This document shows, piece after piece, positions 33,899 through 43,345 of a stretch of 64,000 nucleotides of DNA. Position numbers and translations under genes: made by a program. The stretch is from Palsa-601 sp963801185 (GTDB lineage: Bacteria > Actinomycetota > Acidimicrobiia > Acidimicrobiales > Bog-793). The notes below the pieces were generated by a model that made no database searches, was not told where the DNA came from, and saw only the letters and a list, made by a program, of their open reading frames with translations. How positions within the stretch are numbered: the stretch's first letter is position 1; each line of letters begins with the position of its first letter. Where the stretch lies: assembly GCA_963801185.1 (NCBI GenBank), contig CAWDDW010000003.1, forward strand, positions 248,001 through 312,000. The letters are read 5' to 3'.

Positions 33899-35092
33899 CT
33901 AGTCCCAGATGGCCTTACCAGTGCTGATGTCGAAGAAATGCGCGCTGGTCGTGTCGACTGCGAACGTAATGCGATCACCCGGTCTCACTGACGACCGTGG
34001 GTTGAAACGGGCGACTGACTCGGACTGGGCAGCGGCGCCGAGCTCACCGCCGTCAAGACTGCCTTCACCCTGCACGGCATCAGACTCATCGGGACCGGGC
34101 AGCTCAGCGTGCACTCGCTGCGCATCGACATGGAAGTGCACGAGCAGCTCAGAGCCGAGCGCCTCGACGAGCTCGACGTCGCCGTGCAGCCGTGATGCGT
34201 CCTCGCGGGACGCCTCACCTAGGTGCTCGGGACGGAGGCCCACGACGACGTCACCACCGCGGTGGCGCGCGAGGCCCGGGTGGGCGATCCCGACGTCTGA
34301 TCCCAGCGCCAACTCCTGGCTCCCCAATCGCACGGAGCAGCCGTCCTCCGCAAGGCGGCCCGAGTACAGGTTCATAGCTGGCGATCCGATGAAGGCGGCG
34401 ACGAAGAGGTTGTCAGGGCGGTCGTAGACCCGCTGCGGAGTGTCGCATTGCTGGAGGACACCGCCGTTCAGCACCGCCACCCGGTCACCCATCGTCATCG
34501 CCTCCGTCTGGTCGTGGGTGACGTACACCGTGGCCACACCGAGTCGCCGCTGGATGCGAGATACTTCCGCTCGCATCTGCACGCGCAGCTTGGCATCGAG
34601 ATTCGACAGTGGCTCGTCCATCAGGAACGCCACCGGCTCCCGAACGATCGCTCGCCCCATTGCTACACGCTGGCGCTGGCCTCCCGACAGCTGCGCCGGC
34701 CGCATTCCGAGCTGCGCCTTCAGCCCGAGGATGTCGGCCGCGGCGTTGACCTTCTTGGAGATCTCCGCTTTCGGCAGCCTGCGCAGCCGGAGGGCAAAGC
34801 CGATGTTCTGCGCAACCGTCATGTGCGGGTAGAGGGCGTAACTCTGGAAGACCATGGCGATGTCTCGGTTGCGAGCCGGAACTCCGTTCACCACACGCTC
34901 GCCAATCCGCAGCGCCCCTGATGTGATCTCCTCGAGCCCGGCAATCATCCGGAGCACGGTTGTCTTGCCACACCCCGAGGGCCCCACGAGCACCATGAAC
35001 TCGCCTTCGGCAACAGTGAGATCGAGCGAGTCCACGGCCTTGAAGCCGTTCGGGAAGACCTTCGTGATCTGCTCCATGGCGATGGTAGCCAC
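33899..35092 (-). CDS. ABC sugar-importer ATPase (MalK/UgpC/MsiK type)
   Basis: The protein has 397 residues; ATG 35092 follows GAAGGAGAAG. Walker A GPSGCGKTT, Q-loop FQSYALYPHMT, signature LSGGQRQRVAMGRAI, Walker B AFLMDEPLSNLDAKLR and switch VTHDQTEAM are all present, followed by the C-terminal OB-like regulatory domain (VVVGLRPEHLG). It follows the GH4 gene by 27 bp. It should energise the permeases encoded at 38657-40497, and possibly other sugar systems as MsiK does. Confidence 0.93.
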   Translation of the reverse strand: MATIAMEQITKVFPNGFKAVDSLDLTVAEGEFMVLVGPSGCGKTTVLRMIAGLEEITSGALRIGERVVNGVPARNRDIAMVFQSYALYPHMTVAQNIGFALRLRRLPKAEISKKVNAAADILGLKAQLGMRPAQLSGGQRQRVAMGRAIVREPVAFLMDEPLSNLDAKLRVQMRAEVSRIQRRLGVATVYVTHDQTEAMTMGDRVAVLNGGVLQQCDTPQRVYDRPDNLFVAAFIGSPAMNLYSGRLAEDGCSVRLGSQELALGSDVGIAHPGLARHRGGDVVVGLRPEHLGEASREDASRLHGDVELVEALGSELLVHFHVDAQRVHAELPGPDESDAVQGEGSLDGGELGAAAQSESVARFNPRSSVRPGDRITFAVDTTSAHFFDISTGKAIWD

Positions 35093-35119
35093 CAGCTTCT
35101 CCTTCGGATGCGGACCTCA

Positions 35120-36412
35120 TCATGTCCGCAATCCCGGCGGTAGCGACGAGGCGTGGGCCGCCAACATCTCGTCACACATTGCGACGATCTCCGCCGTCGT
35201 CAGTGTCGCGGCCGTGTTCGGGTCGAGCATCGCCGCCTGGTAGACGTGGCGCCGGTCCTGAGTGAGAGCCGCTGTCACTGTGAGCTCGACGACGTTGAGG
35301 AACGTCCGGTTAAGCGCCGCCAGCTCGGGCGGGAGCGCCCCGATCCCCACCGGACGCGGGCCGGAGGCTCCCATTTGACAAGGCACCTCTACGCAGCACT
35401 CCGGCGGAAGGCTCGTGATGAGCGATCCGTTGCGGACGTTCACGTACAGCTGACGCTCGGTCCCGGTCTCAAGAGAGTGGATGAACTGCGAGGCCAGCTC
35501 ATTGGTGGGCTCGAGGTCGAGCGCGTCTCCCTCGCGGAGCTGGCGACGCAGCGATTCGAACTCGGCGAGGTTGTCCTCCGAACGCTGGAGGTAGTCGCCG
35601 ACGAAGATCTGGAAACGCTCGATCTCACTGTCGTGCCGCATGAACCAAGGCACGTACTCGGCCGAGTGCTCGCTCGACTCGGTCGGGAAGTACCCGAAGC
35701 GCCTCAAGATCTCGACCCGCACTCGGCGCTGCTGCTCGGGCGAGGCGTCGAGGACCTCCCGGAGACGCGGGTAGAGCGACTCGCCGTTGTGTGCGAACTT
35801 CAAGACGAACGCCTGATGGTTGAAGCCGGCGGTGACGAACTCGACATCCGCGACGTCGAGCCCGACTAGCTGGGCGAGGTGAGCGTGCGTGTCGCGGACT
35901 GAATGGCAAAGCCCGTAGACGCGCTCGAACGGCGTCGCCTGGTAGACGGCCCAAGGCAACATCGCCATTGGGTTCGTGTAGTTGAGTAGGTAGGCATCCG
36001 GGCAGTATGTGAGGATGTCGCGAGCCAGTCCGACGACAACGGGGATCGTGCGCAGGCCTCGGAAGATGCCGCCGATGCCCAGGGTGTCGGCGATCGTCTG
36101 GCGCACCCCGTACCGTGCCGGGATGTCGAAGTCGATGCGTGTGGCGTGGTACCCGCCGACCTGGATCTCGTTGATGACGTAAGACGCCCTTTCGAGCGCC
36201 TCGGCACGGTCCTGACTGGCCGAGACTGTTGCCGACGAACCGCTCTGAGTGACGATCCGCCGTGCCAGCTCCGTTGCGAAAGCCAGCCGCTCCGCCCCGA
36301 TGTCATGCAACGCGATCTCGACACCAGAGAGATCGGGCATGCTGCAGAGGTCGGTCACAACGTTGCGTGTGAACTCGACGCTTCCTGCGCCTATGAACGC
36401 TACCTTGATCAT
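35120..36412 (-). CDS. GH4 family NAD- and Mn-dependent glycosidase (alpha-galactosidase-like)
   Basis: The protein has 430 residues. N-terminal NAD site VAFIGAGSVEFTRNVVTDLC; metal ligands C169 (YGLCHS) and H199 (AGFNHQAF); LLNYTNPMAML and SSEHSAEYVPWFMRHD are typical of the MelA branch. GH4 enzymes cleave glycosides by oxidation-elimination at C3 and act in the cytoplasm; there is no signal peptide. It sits with an importer, so it should open the imported glycoside. Galactose-type specificity is suggested by its MelA-like motifs, not proven. Confidence 0.9.
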   Translation of the reverse strand: MIKVAFIGAGSVEFTRNVVTDLCSMPDLSGVEIALHDIGAERLAFATELARRIVTQSGSSATVSASQDRAEALERASYVINEIQVGGYHATRIDFDIPARYGVRQTIADTLGIGGIFRGLRTIPVVVGLARDILTYCPDAYLLNYTNPMAMLPWAVYQATPFERVYGLCHSVRDTHAHLAQLVGLDVADVEFVTAGFNHQAFVLKFAHNGESLYPRLREVLDASPEQQRRVRVEILRRFGYFPTESSEHSAEYVPWFMRHDSEIERFQIFVGDYLQRSEDNLAEFESLRRQLREGDALDLEPTNELASQFIHSLETGTERQLYVNVRNGSLITSLPPECCVEVPCQMGASGPRPVGIGALPPELAALNRTFLNVVELTVTAALTQDRRHVYQAAMLDPNTAATLTTAEIVAMCDEMLAAHASSLPPGLRT

Positions 36413-36430
36413 TGGGCGACAGTCTTGCAG

Positions 36431-36486
36431 ATTCTAGCAGGAATGAGCAAGATCAATCATGCGGAGTGCTCGATTGTGCGCACTCC
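36431..36486 (-). promoter_or_regulatory. Promoter and inverted repeat for the GH4 operon
   Basis: On the minus strand TAGAAT (36436-36431) is a good -10, about 20 bp before the GH4 ATG, with GATTGA 16 bp upstream as a weak -35. Upstream lies GGAGTGC-N10-GCACTCC (36463-36486), 7-bp perfect arms, a candidate operator of the DeoR protein or a weak terminator of the DeoR gene. Confidence 0.5.
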
Positions 36487-36504
36487 TGTGGGAGCCGTGT
36501 CCGC

Positions 36505-37272
36505 TCAGCACGTGATGATGTGCACGCCGGCGTCCACGAACTCGCTCAGCAACGACGGGTCCGCCTCGTCGTCGGTGACAAGGTCATCGATCTCGGTGAT
36601 GTCACAGATGCGGGCGAAGGCGGACTTGCCGAGCTTGGAGCTGTCGGCCGTAACGACGACACGTTTCGAACGGTGGAGGAAGGCACGGTCCGTCTGGGCT
36701 TCCATCTCGTCGTGGGTCGTGCAGCCGGCTGTCAACGTGATGCCGTCCGTCCCGATGAAGGCTACGTCGAGGTGGTAACGCGAGAGCATCAGCTCGGCCG
36801 ATGGCCCTACGAGCTCGTAGCTGGCGTGCCGGGCGCTGCCTCCGATCACGACGAGGCGAATACTGGAGCGAAGCACCAGCTCAGACGCGATGTTTAGGGC
36901 GTTCGTGACAATCGTGATGCTGTCGCGGTCCGCCAACGTCCGCGCCAGCTCGGTTGTCGTCGTGCCTCCGGTGAGCCCGACGACGGAACCGTCGGAGACG
37001 AGCTCAGCGGCTGCCAGGGCGATCCGGTGCTTCTCGGAGCGTCGGCGCGAGGTCCGGTAGCGCACCGGAAGTTCAAGGTCGAGGTCGCTTGGAATCGCAC
37101 CACCGTGGGTGCGCACGAGCAGACCTTGTTCGTGGAGGGTGCGCAGGTCGCGGCGGACGGTGGCCGAGGAGACGCCGAACTCACCCGCCATCGTGGCGAC
37201 ATCGACGCTCCGCTGCGATGCCAGCACTTCGAGAAGTGCAGCGAGACGCTCGGCTCTCAGCATTGGCGCCAT
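36505..37272 (-). CDS. DeoR-family repressor of the carbohydrate cluster
   Basis: The protein has 255 residues. HTH: LLEVLASQRSVDVATMAGEF, then GVSSATVRRDLRTLHEQGLL. Sugar-phosphate-sensing C-terminal domain: GLTGGTTTTELARTL, TNALNIASEL, AFIGTDGITLTAGCTTHDEM and ADSSKLGKSAFARI. DeoR repressors release DNA when a pathway sugar phosphate binds. It lies between the divergent GH4/ATPase and importer operons and probably controls all three units of the cluster. Confidence 0.92.
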   Translation of the reverse strand: MAPMLRAERLAALLEVLASQRSVDVATMAGEFGVSSATVRRDLRTLHEQGLLVRTHGGAIPSDLDLELPVRYRTSRRRSEKHRIALAAAELVSDGSVVGLTGGTTTTELARTLADRDSITIVTNALNIASELVLRSSIRLVVIGGSARHASYELVGPSAELMLSRYHLDVAFIGTDGITLTAGCTTHDEMEAQTDRAFLHRSKRVVVTADSSKLGKSAFARICDITEIDDLVTDDEADPSLLSEFVDAGVHIITC

Positions 37273-37319
37273 GCTAGGTGAGCAAGCGCCCCGTCCGGAG
37301 CCGGTGTACCATCTGCTCG

Positions 37320-38655
37320 ATGCTGTTCATTTCGAACAACAAGCGAGCACAGCAGGTCAGGCAGCGGTTCATGACCCCGCTCATCGGGACGGCTCTCGCC
37401 ATCGTCGGTCTAGCGGGCTGCGGCACGAACTCCCAGAGCCCGAATGTCGGGCCGGGCGGCAAGGTGTCGATCCAGATTTGGGAGGGCTACACGGGAGTGG
37501 AGGCGACCACCTTCAACCACCTCGTCCGTGACTACGAGCACGCCCACCCGAAAGTGTCGATCGGGGTGCTGCCGGTCAACAACGATGACACGCTCACGAA
37601 GGTGATCACGGCCGTTGCCGGAGGCAGCCCGCCTGACATCGCCTACCTCTACGGATCGTGGGCGCCGAACGTCGCCTCGATCCAAGGTGTTGTCAACCTC
37701 ACGGACGTAGTGAAGCGCCCGGGAGTCGACTGGAACGACTTTTGGGTGGGCGAACGTGACGTCGCGACCGTCGGCAAGGAGGTGATCGGCGTGCCCGCGC
37801 TCGTCGACAACCTTGCTGTCGTCTACAACAAGACGCTCTTCGCCCAAGCCCGGCTGGCGCCGCCGAGCTCGAATTGGACGTGGAACGACTTCGAGGCGGA
37901 CGCCGCTCGGCTTACGGATCCTGCGAAGAAGCAGTTCGGCACGGCCTACGTCACCCCCGAGAGCGAAGACGCCGTCTGGCACTGGGAGGTCCTCTTGTGG
38001 GAGGCGGGCGGGGAGCTCCTCAGCCATGACAACAAGAAAGCCGCCTTCGACTCGCCCGCCGGGCTGCGCACGCTCGAGATGCTCCGCACCATGGCGGTCG
38101 TACAGCATTCCATGTACCTTGACCCGAGCGACAACGAGTACGCCAACCTGTTCAACTCCGGGAAGATCGGCATGCTGGTGACCGGTCCCTGGGATCTCTC
38201 CGCGTTCCCGAACGTGCACTACGGCGTGCAGGTGATGCCGTCGTTCACGGGGTCGAGCGGCGGCCACCAGACCATCTCCGGCCCGGACAACTGGGTCATC
38301 TTCAACAACGGCAGCTCTCGGGTGGCAGCAGCGGAGAACTTCGTGCTCTGGCTGACGGCCCCTGCACAGGTCAAATACTTCTCGCTCCGCACTGGCGACC
38401 TGCCCATCCGGAAGCTCGGTAGCAGACCTGCCAGGCTTCGAGGCAAGCATGAACAAGACGCTCCCCGGCGTCTCGACCTTCATTGCCAACCTCGACAACG
38501 TGAAGCAGGCCCGGCCTCAGATCGCCACATACCCCAAAATATCGACGGCGCTTGCCAACATGGTGGTATCTGTGCTCGTCGGTTCCGCCCAACCACAGGC
38601 CGCCCTGTCAGCGGCCGCCAAAGAGGTCAACCAGATCCTGAGTTCCGGCGGCTGA
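37320..38655 (+). CDS. Sugar ABC transporter substrate-binding lipoprotein with one-base frameshift
   Basis: Start ATG 37320 gives a basic n-region and lipobox IVGLAGC. The MalE-type body reads VSIQIWEGYTGVEATTFNHL, GSPPDIAYLYGSWAPNVASI and SGKIGMLVTGPWDLSAF. After GDLPIRK the frame is lost. Removing one base near 38412 continues SSVADLPGFEASMNKTLPGV, then TFIANLDNVKQARPQIATYP and AAKEVNQILSSGG, stop 38653-38655, one base before the permease GTG. TGTTC-ATTTC-GAACA (37324-37338) at the start could be an operator. It binds the imported sugar outside the membrane. Confidence 0.87.
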
Positions 38656-38656
38656 C

Positions 38657-39619
38657 GTGGCGTCACCGCCCGAGCTGCTTCGCGGCGTCGTGAAAAGCCC
38701 AAGGGACCGCCGAACACCCAGAACGGGCGGAGCGGGACGTCGGCTCGCCGCCGCCGAGCACGCCAGCGGGTGGGCCTTCGCTGGTCCGGCCTCGGTGATC
38801 ATCGTCTTGTTCGGCGCCGTTCCCATCGTTTGGTCGACGGTGCTCTCGTTCGAGCATGCCTCGCTGACCGTACCGGGACGGAAGTTCGCCGGCCTAGCCA
38901 ACTACCGGGCGATGGTGCACGATCCGGTCGTACGTGCCGCCGCCGAGCACACGCTCGTCTACACGGCTCTGTTCGTCCCCCTTACGATCGTCACCGGGCT
39001 GCTGCTGGCGGTTGCAATGAACCGCAAGATCCGCTTCATCTCCCTCTACCGAACCGCTGCCTACGTGACCATGGCGGTCTCGACAATCAACGAAGCTCTC
39101 ATCTTCATGTGGCTGTTCGACCCCAGCTACGGGATCGTGAACTACGTCGGCGGTCTTCTCGGACTATCGCCGCAGCAGTTCCTCAACTCACCCTCGGAGG
39201 CGCTCGGCGTCATCGTGGTGATGACGGTGTGGGGCTGGACCGGCTTTGCTGTGATCATCTACCTGGCGGCGCTGCAGGGAATACCGCAAACCTTGCTGGA
39301 CGCCGCAGAGATGGACGGCGCCGGCGCCTGGGCGAAGTTCCGCCGCATCACGGTTCCCCTCCTGAGTCCGGCATCGCTCTTCCTCGCCGTCTGGCTTACG
39401 ATCAACGCCCTCCAGCTTTTCGACGAGGTGTACTTGTCGACCCAGGGAGGACCCGTCGGGGCAACGACTGTGATCGTGTACTACATCTACGAGCAGGGTT
39501 TCCAGTACTTCGACATCGGCTATGCCTCCGCCATTGCCCTCGGCCTGCTGCTCGTGACCCTCGCCGTCACGGCGATACAGTTCCGCGCTGGCAAGCGTTT
39601 CATCCATTACCGGTCATGA
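38657..39619 (+). CDS. Sugar ABC transporter permease (MalF/UgpA type)
   Basis: The protein has 320 residues from GTG 38657. It has six membrane segments starting with WAFAGPASVIIVLFGAVPIV. The cytoplasmic EAA loop contacting the ATPase is LLDAAEMDGAGAWAKFRRIT, then VPLL. It overlaps the next permease by ATGA. Confidence 0.94.
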   Translation: MASPPELLRGVVKSPRDRRTPRTGGAGRRLAAAEHASGWAFAGPASVIIVLFGAVPIVWSTVLSFEHASLTVPGRKFAGLANYRAMVHDPVVRAAAEHTLVYTALFVPLTIVTGLLLAVAMNRKIRFISLYRTAAYVTMAVSTINEALIFMWLFDPSYGIVNYVGGLLGLSPQQFLNSPSEALGVIVVMTVWGWTGFAVIIYLAALQGIPQTLLDAAEMDGAGAWAKFRRITVPLLSPASLFLAVWLTINALQLFDEVYLSTQGGPVGATTVIVYYIYEQGFQYFDIGYASAIALGLLLVTLAVTAIQFRAGKRFIHYRS

Positions 39620-40497
39620 CACCGGTGCCCGCCCCGCAGCAGCAACGGCGGCGGCGTCTCCGCCTGCCGTTCAGCCCATGGCACTTCGTGCTACTGCCGG
39701 CCAGCATCGTCCTTCTCTTCCCTTTCATATGGATGGTGATCACCTCCCTCGAGACGCGCTCGGAGTCACTCCACTTCCCGCCCGTGCTCACACCGCACGT
39801 GCTGCGTCCGCAGAACTACCCAGACGCCTTCGACGCCGCCCCGTTCTCTCACTTCTTCGTCAACAGCATCGTCGTCGCCGTCGTCACGGTCATCTGCAAC
39901 CTCGTACTGTGCTCGCTCGCGGGATATGCCTTCGCCCGGATACGGTTCCTCGGGCGGACAGCTTTGTTCGTCGTGCTGATGGCCACCTTGATGGTGCCAT
40001 TCCAGGTAACGATGATCCCGCAGTTCCTCATCGAGAAGTGGCTCGGCGTCCACGTCCTCGCTTCCGTCGGGATCAACCATCTCGGAGCCCTCATCCTCCC
40101 CAATGCCGCCACCGCGTTCGGCGTGTTCCTCCTTCGCCAATTCTTCAAGACTCTGCCGGTCGACTACGAGGAGTCCGCCCGAGTCGACGGCGCCACACGG
40201 CTCACCGTGCTCTGGCGCATCGTCCTGCCGCTGTCATTGCCGGCCCTCGCGACATTGGCAGCACTGACGTTCCTCGACTCTTGGAACTCCTTCCTGTGGC
40301 CGCTCATCGCTGTCGACAGCCAGACAGAGATGACCCTGCCCCTAGGCCTCCAGACGTTCCAGAGCGCGCATGCGACGGAGTGGACGTTGCTCATGGCCGC
40401 CAACGTCATGAGCCTTGTTCCGATGCTCGTGGTGTTCTTCGGCGCGCAGCGGTACTTCGTGCGCTCCGTCGCAGTCACGGGCCTCGCTGGCACATGA
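39616..40497 (+). CDS. Sugar ABC transporter permease (MalG/UgpE type)
   Basis: The protein has 293 residues from ATG 39616. Six membrane segments begin with FVLLPASIVLLFPFIWMVIT. EAA loop: PVDYEESARVDGATRLTVLW, then RIVLPL. It pairs with the permease just upstream and is followed after 10 bp by the ROK kinase gene. Confidence 0.94.
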   Translation: MTPVPAPQQQRRRRLRLPFSPWHFVLLPASIVLLFPFIWMVITSLETRSESLHFPPVLTPHVLRPQNYPDAFDAAPFSHFFVNSIVVAVVTVICNLVLCSLAGYAFARIRFLGRTALFVVLMATLMVPFQVTMIPQFLIEKWLGVHVLASVGINHLGALILPNAATAFGVFLLRQFFKTLPVDYEESARVDGATRLTVLWRIVLPLSLPALATLAALTFLDSWNSFLWPLIAVDSQTEMTLPLGLQTFQSAHATEWTLLMAANVMSLVPMLVVFFGAQRYFVRSVAVTGLAGT

Positions 40498-40507
40498 GAG
40501 CGGGCAG

Positions 40508-41410
40508 GTGAGCGACCGCGCGCCCATGCTGGCGTTCGACTTCGGAGGTACGAAGCTCGACGTCGCCCTCGTCGAGGCCGGGCAGCTCGTCGTCGGCCGC
40601 AGCACCCTAGACACAGTCGCCGCTGCGGGCGCCGAGCAAGCGGTCAAGCGGGCTCTGGCAGCGGGCCACGAGCTGATGCGCCGCCACGGCGTGCCGGCGG
40701 CAGCCTCGATAGGCGTGTCGACGATGGGATACACGAGGACCGACGGTGTCGACCTCGCCCCGAACGTCCCTGGCTGGGAGTCCTTGCACCTGCCTGCCAT
40801 CTTCGCGGCGGCCTTCTCCGGCGTGCCCTGCGTCATCGACAACGACGTGCGGGCGGCCGCCACGGCCGAGGCCGCATGGGGCGCGCTCGTCGGCGTGGAT
40901 CCGGGCGTGTACGTCAACCTCGGCACAGGCGTCGCTGCCACGCTTCTCGTCGGCGGGCAGATCGTCGGTGGCCACCACGGTGTCGCGGGAGAGATCGGCT
41001 ATTGGCTCGTGCCGGCACCGTCTCATCGGTCGGGCTCGGACCCGGCGGCACCCTCCAGCCTTCCGCTGCTATCCACGCTCGAAGAGGTCGTAGGGGGCGC
41101 AGGTGTCAGGCGCCAGGCCGACTTGAGCTTTGCGGAGCTGTTGACATCGGAGGCACCGGGGTCTCGCCAAATGGCCGGGATCGTGATGGAGCAGATCGCT
41201 GTCAGCCTGGCCAATCTCTCGATAATGCTCGACCCGGAGCGCATCGTCCTCGGTGGTGGCTACACGCGGGCCGGCGAGCGGCTGCTTGACCCGTTGCGGG
41301 CAGGGCTGCGGCGGTCTGTCCCCTTCCCACCAGAGATCGTCATCGGGCGGTTCGGGTCAGACGTCGGGTTGTACGGCGCCATCGCTCTTGCAGAGCGGGC
41401 GCTCCTCTAG
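40508..41410 (+). CDS. ROK-family sugar kinase
   Basis: The protein has 300 residues from GTG 40508 (MLAFDFGGTK six codons later is an alternative start). ATP site AFDFGGTKLDVALVEAGQLV; sugar-site Asp in CVIDNDVRAAATAEAAWGAL; NLGTGVAATLLVGG; GHHGVAGEIGYWL with the GHxGxxGE signature. The Cys zinc motif of many ROK glucokinases is absent. There is no HTH, so it is a kinase and not a repressor. It is last in the importer operon and would phosphorylate the incoming sugar, possibly N-acetylgalactosamine or another hexose. Confidence 0.88.
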   Translation: MSDRAPMLAFDFGGTKLDVALVEAGQLVVGRSTLDTVAAAGAEQAVKRALAAGHELMRRHGVPAAASIGVSTMGYTRTDGVDLAPNVPGWESLHLPAIFAAAFSGVPCVIDNDVRAAATAEAAWGALVGVDPGVYVNLGTGVAATLLVGGQIVGGHHGVAGEIGYWLVPAPSHRSGSDPAAPSSLPLLSTLEEVVGGAGVRRQADLSFAELLTSEAPGSRQMAGIVMEQIAVSLANLSIMLDPERIVLGGGYTRAGERLLDPLRAGLRRSVPFPPEIVIGRFGSDVGLYGAIALAERALL

Positions 41411-41500
41411 TCAGTTCGCGACCGCCAACTTTGAGTGTTTCGCAAACGTTGCGATGGTGTGATCGAGCCGCGAACAACTCGACGCGCCGCACGAGGAGGA

Positions 41501-42412
41501 CTAGCTGAACCTGGCTCTGCGCTCGGCGAGGCGGTAGTTGTCGGCTAGCGAGAGGTAGCGCTCGCTGATCTGGGCGACGGCGCGTTCGCGAGACGAGCGA
41601 TGCCGCAATACACCCGAGAGCGGCGGGGACCACAGCGTTCGCCCAACGGCGAAACCCGAGAACCCTTCTGTCACCGCAGCCCCCTTCACCCACTTGACCA
41701 CTTGGGGCATCGAGGCGGCCCGACCGAGGACGAGGCAGGAGGTTGAACCCTCGATGGCCCCGGTCGCAGCGGCGACTGCCGCGAAGCTCGGCGCATTGGG
41801 CTGACCTTCGAGCTTCCACCACTGAGGCCGAAGGCCGATCGCCCGCAGCTCGCCGATCGCGGTGACCGTGAGGCCAGGACGCACGAGGGAGTCGTACCCG
41901 GGTCTCGGATCCCCGTTCTCGTCGATGTCGGCGCGCCCCGGAGGCACTAGCAGTTCGAGCATGAAGAGGATGCCATACCGCTCGCAATACTCCCCGAGCC
42001 GGGCCAGGCGCTCTCTGCTGCGGGCGTTGCGTGCACCGCCCGACGAGGGGTTGTACCGCACAAGGGCTTTCACCGCATCGGCGCCGCTCCGCTCGATGGC
42101 AGCGGCGTAGCCGGTGTCCCCGTGCTCGAAGATGAACTCTCGCTGGCCACTCTTCTCGACGGGGACGACCACTCGGAGCCCGGCCTGCTGGACACGCCTA
42201 ATGGCGGCGGCTCCATACTCCGGCTCACAGAGAAGCGCCATTTGGCCGGCGTCTATCGAGTGCCTCTCAGCAGCCACCACCATCGCGTCCGCGACGATGA
42301 GCTTCAGATCGCTGAGCTCGGCGGCGCTGACCGGCCCGTCGTGGTGGAGGGACGACCACTTCCGAAACGACGCCCGGTGATCGACCGCCAACACAAACAA
42401 CCGGCCGCTCAT
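41501..42412 (-). CDS. DUF2090 family, predicted ketose-bisphosphate-type aldolase
   Basis: The protein has 303 residues in a TIM-barrel aldolase-like sequence: LFVLAVDHRASFRKW, LCEPEYGAAAIRRVQQAGLR, VVPVEKSGQREFIFEHG, VKALVRYNPSSGG, LFMLELLVPPGRAD and QWWKLEGQP, whose Lys is a possible Schiff-base residue. The same domain is fused to IolC kinases in some bacteria, where it is linked to 2-deoxy-5-keto-gluconate-6-phosphate cleavage. Here its ATG overlaps the PfkB kinase stop (ATGA), so it probably splits that kinase's product into two trioses. Confidence 0.82.
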   Translation of the reverse strand: MSGRLFVLAVDHRASFRKWSSLHHDGPVSAAELSDLKLIVADAMVVAAERHSIDAGQMALLCEPEYGAAAIRRVQQAGLRVVVPVEKSGQREFIFEHGDTGYAAAIERSGADAVKALVRYNPSSGGARNARSRERLARLGEYCERYGILFMLELLVPPGRADIDENGDPRPGYDSLVRPGLTVTAIGELRAIGLRPQWWKLEGQPNAPSFAAVAAATGAIEGSTSCLVLGRAASMPQVVKWVKGAAVTEGFSGFAVGRTLWSPPLSGVLRHRSSRERAVAQISERYLSLADNYRLAERRARFS

Positions 42413-43329
42413 GAGGCCTCGACCTTCACCGTCGGCTCGATTTCGCGAGCCAGTGCACTGTCGACGGCACCGGCGTGCGGCGAGTGCACTGCGGCAGAGC
42501 CGTAAGCTGTGGCAAAGCGGAGGCGATCGGCGATCGGCCGGTCAGCCGCCGCCACCCAGGCGGCGGTGAAGGCGTCGCCAGCGCCGATCGGGTTACCTGA
42601 CTGCTGGGGCGGGCGGGACGTCAGGACCCCGCCCTCACTGATCACAATCGAGCCGTGGTGGCCAATCGTGGCGATCACCGTCGCCCTGTGGGCGGCCTCG
42701 CGCAGCGCCCGGGCTGCTCTGAGCACGTCGGACTCGGTCTCGAGCTTACGACCTGCCCATTCGGCCAGCTCCCTGCGGTTGACCTTCACGACGCCGGGCC
42801 CTGCCGACGCGCCTGCGCCGAGCCACGGACCCGATGTGTCGAGAAGGACCGGCACACAGCGATCCCGAGCCATCGTGATCAGCACCGCGTAGACGGTGAA
42901 AGGCAGGCCGGCAGGGATGCTTCCCGCCAGAACGAGGGTCTTGCAGCGCTCCAACAGCGCGGGCAGGCGGTTCAAGAGAGCCTGCCACTCGACGCTCGAG
43001 ACGTTCGGGCCGGGCTCGTCATAGGCAGCCACCAAGCCGTCGTCAGCGATCGCCGTGACGGTCTGACGGCTCTCCGCCTCGATGTCGACAAAGGCGTCCG
43101 TGATTCTCGTGGCGGTGAGCTGCTGGTGGATGAGGCCGCCACGATGTCCCCCGATGAACCCTGTCGCCACGATGTCGGCCTCTAGCTCGGCTAGGACCGA
43201 CGCCACGTTCAGGCCCTTCCCCCCGGCGCGCAAGGTCACCCCGCTCACGCGGACCGATTCCCCCGCCGACAAGTGCCTCACGCGGTACGTGACGTCGAGC
43301 GCCGCATTCAGCGTCACCGTCAGGATCAT
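42409..43329 (-). CDS. PfkB-family sugar-phosphate kinase (1-phosphofructokinase/tagatose-6-phosphate kinase-like)
   Basis: The protein has 306 residues. TLNAALDVTYRVRHL and LRAGGKGLNVASVLAELEAD are the FruK/LacC N-terminus; the catalytic motif is GNPIGAGDAFTAAWVA. It is in one operon with the SIS protein upstream (17-bp gap) and the DUF2090 protein downstream (4-bp overlap). It should turn a ketose phosphate into the bisphosphate that the aldolase cleaves. Confidence 0.9.
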   Translation of the reverse strand: MILTVTLNAALDVTYRVRHLSAGESVRVSGVTLRAGGKGLNVASVLAELEADIVATGFIGGHRGGLIHQQLTATRITDAFVDIEAESRQTVTAIADDGLVAAYDEPGPNVSSVEWQALLNRLPALLERCKTLVLAGSIPAGLPFTVYAVLITMARDRCVPVLLDTSGPWLGAGASAGPGVVKVNRRELAEWAGRKLETESDVLRAARALREAAHRATVIATIGHHGSIVISEGGVLTSRPPQQSGNPIGAGDAFTAAWVAAADRPIADRLRFATAYGSAAVHSPHAGAVDSALAREIEPTVKVEAS

Positions 43330-43345
43330 CGCTGGGGGATCGCGC

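Noticed and set aside
40508..41410. ROK protein as transcriptional repressor
   Set aside because: No N-terminal HTH; the protein starts directly with the ATP-binding FDFGGTK motif.
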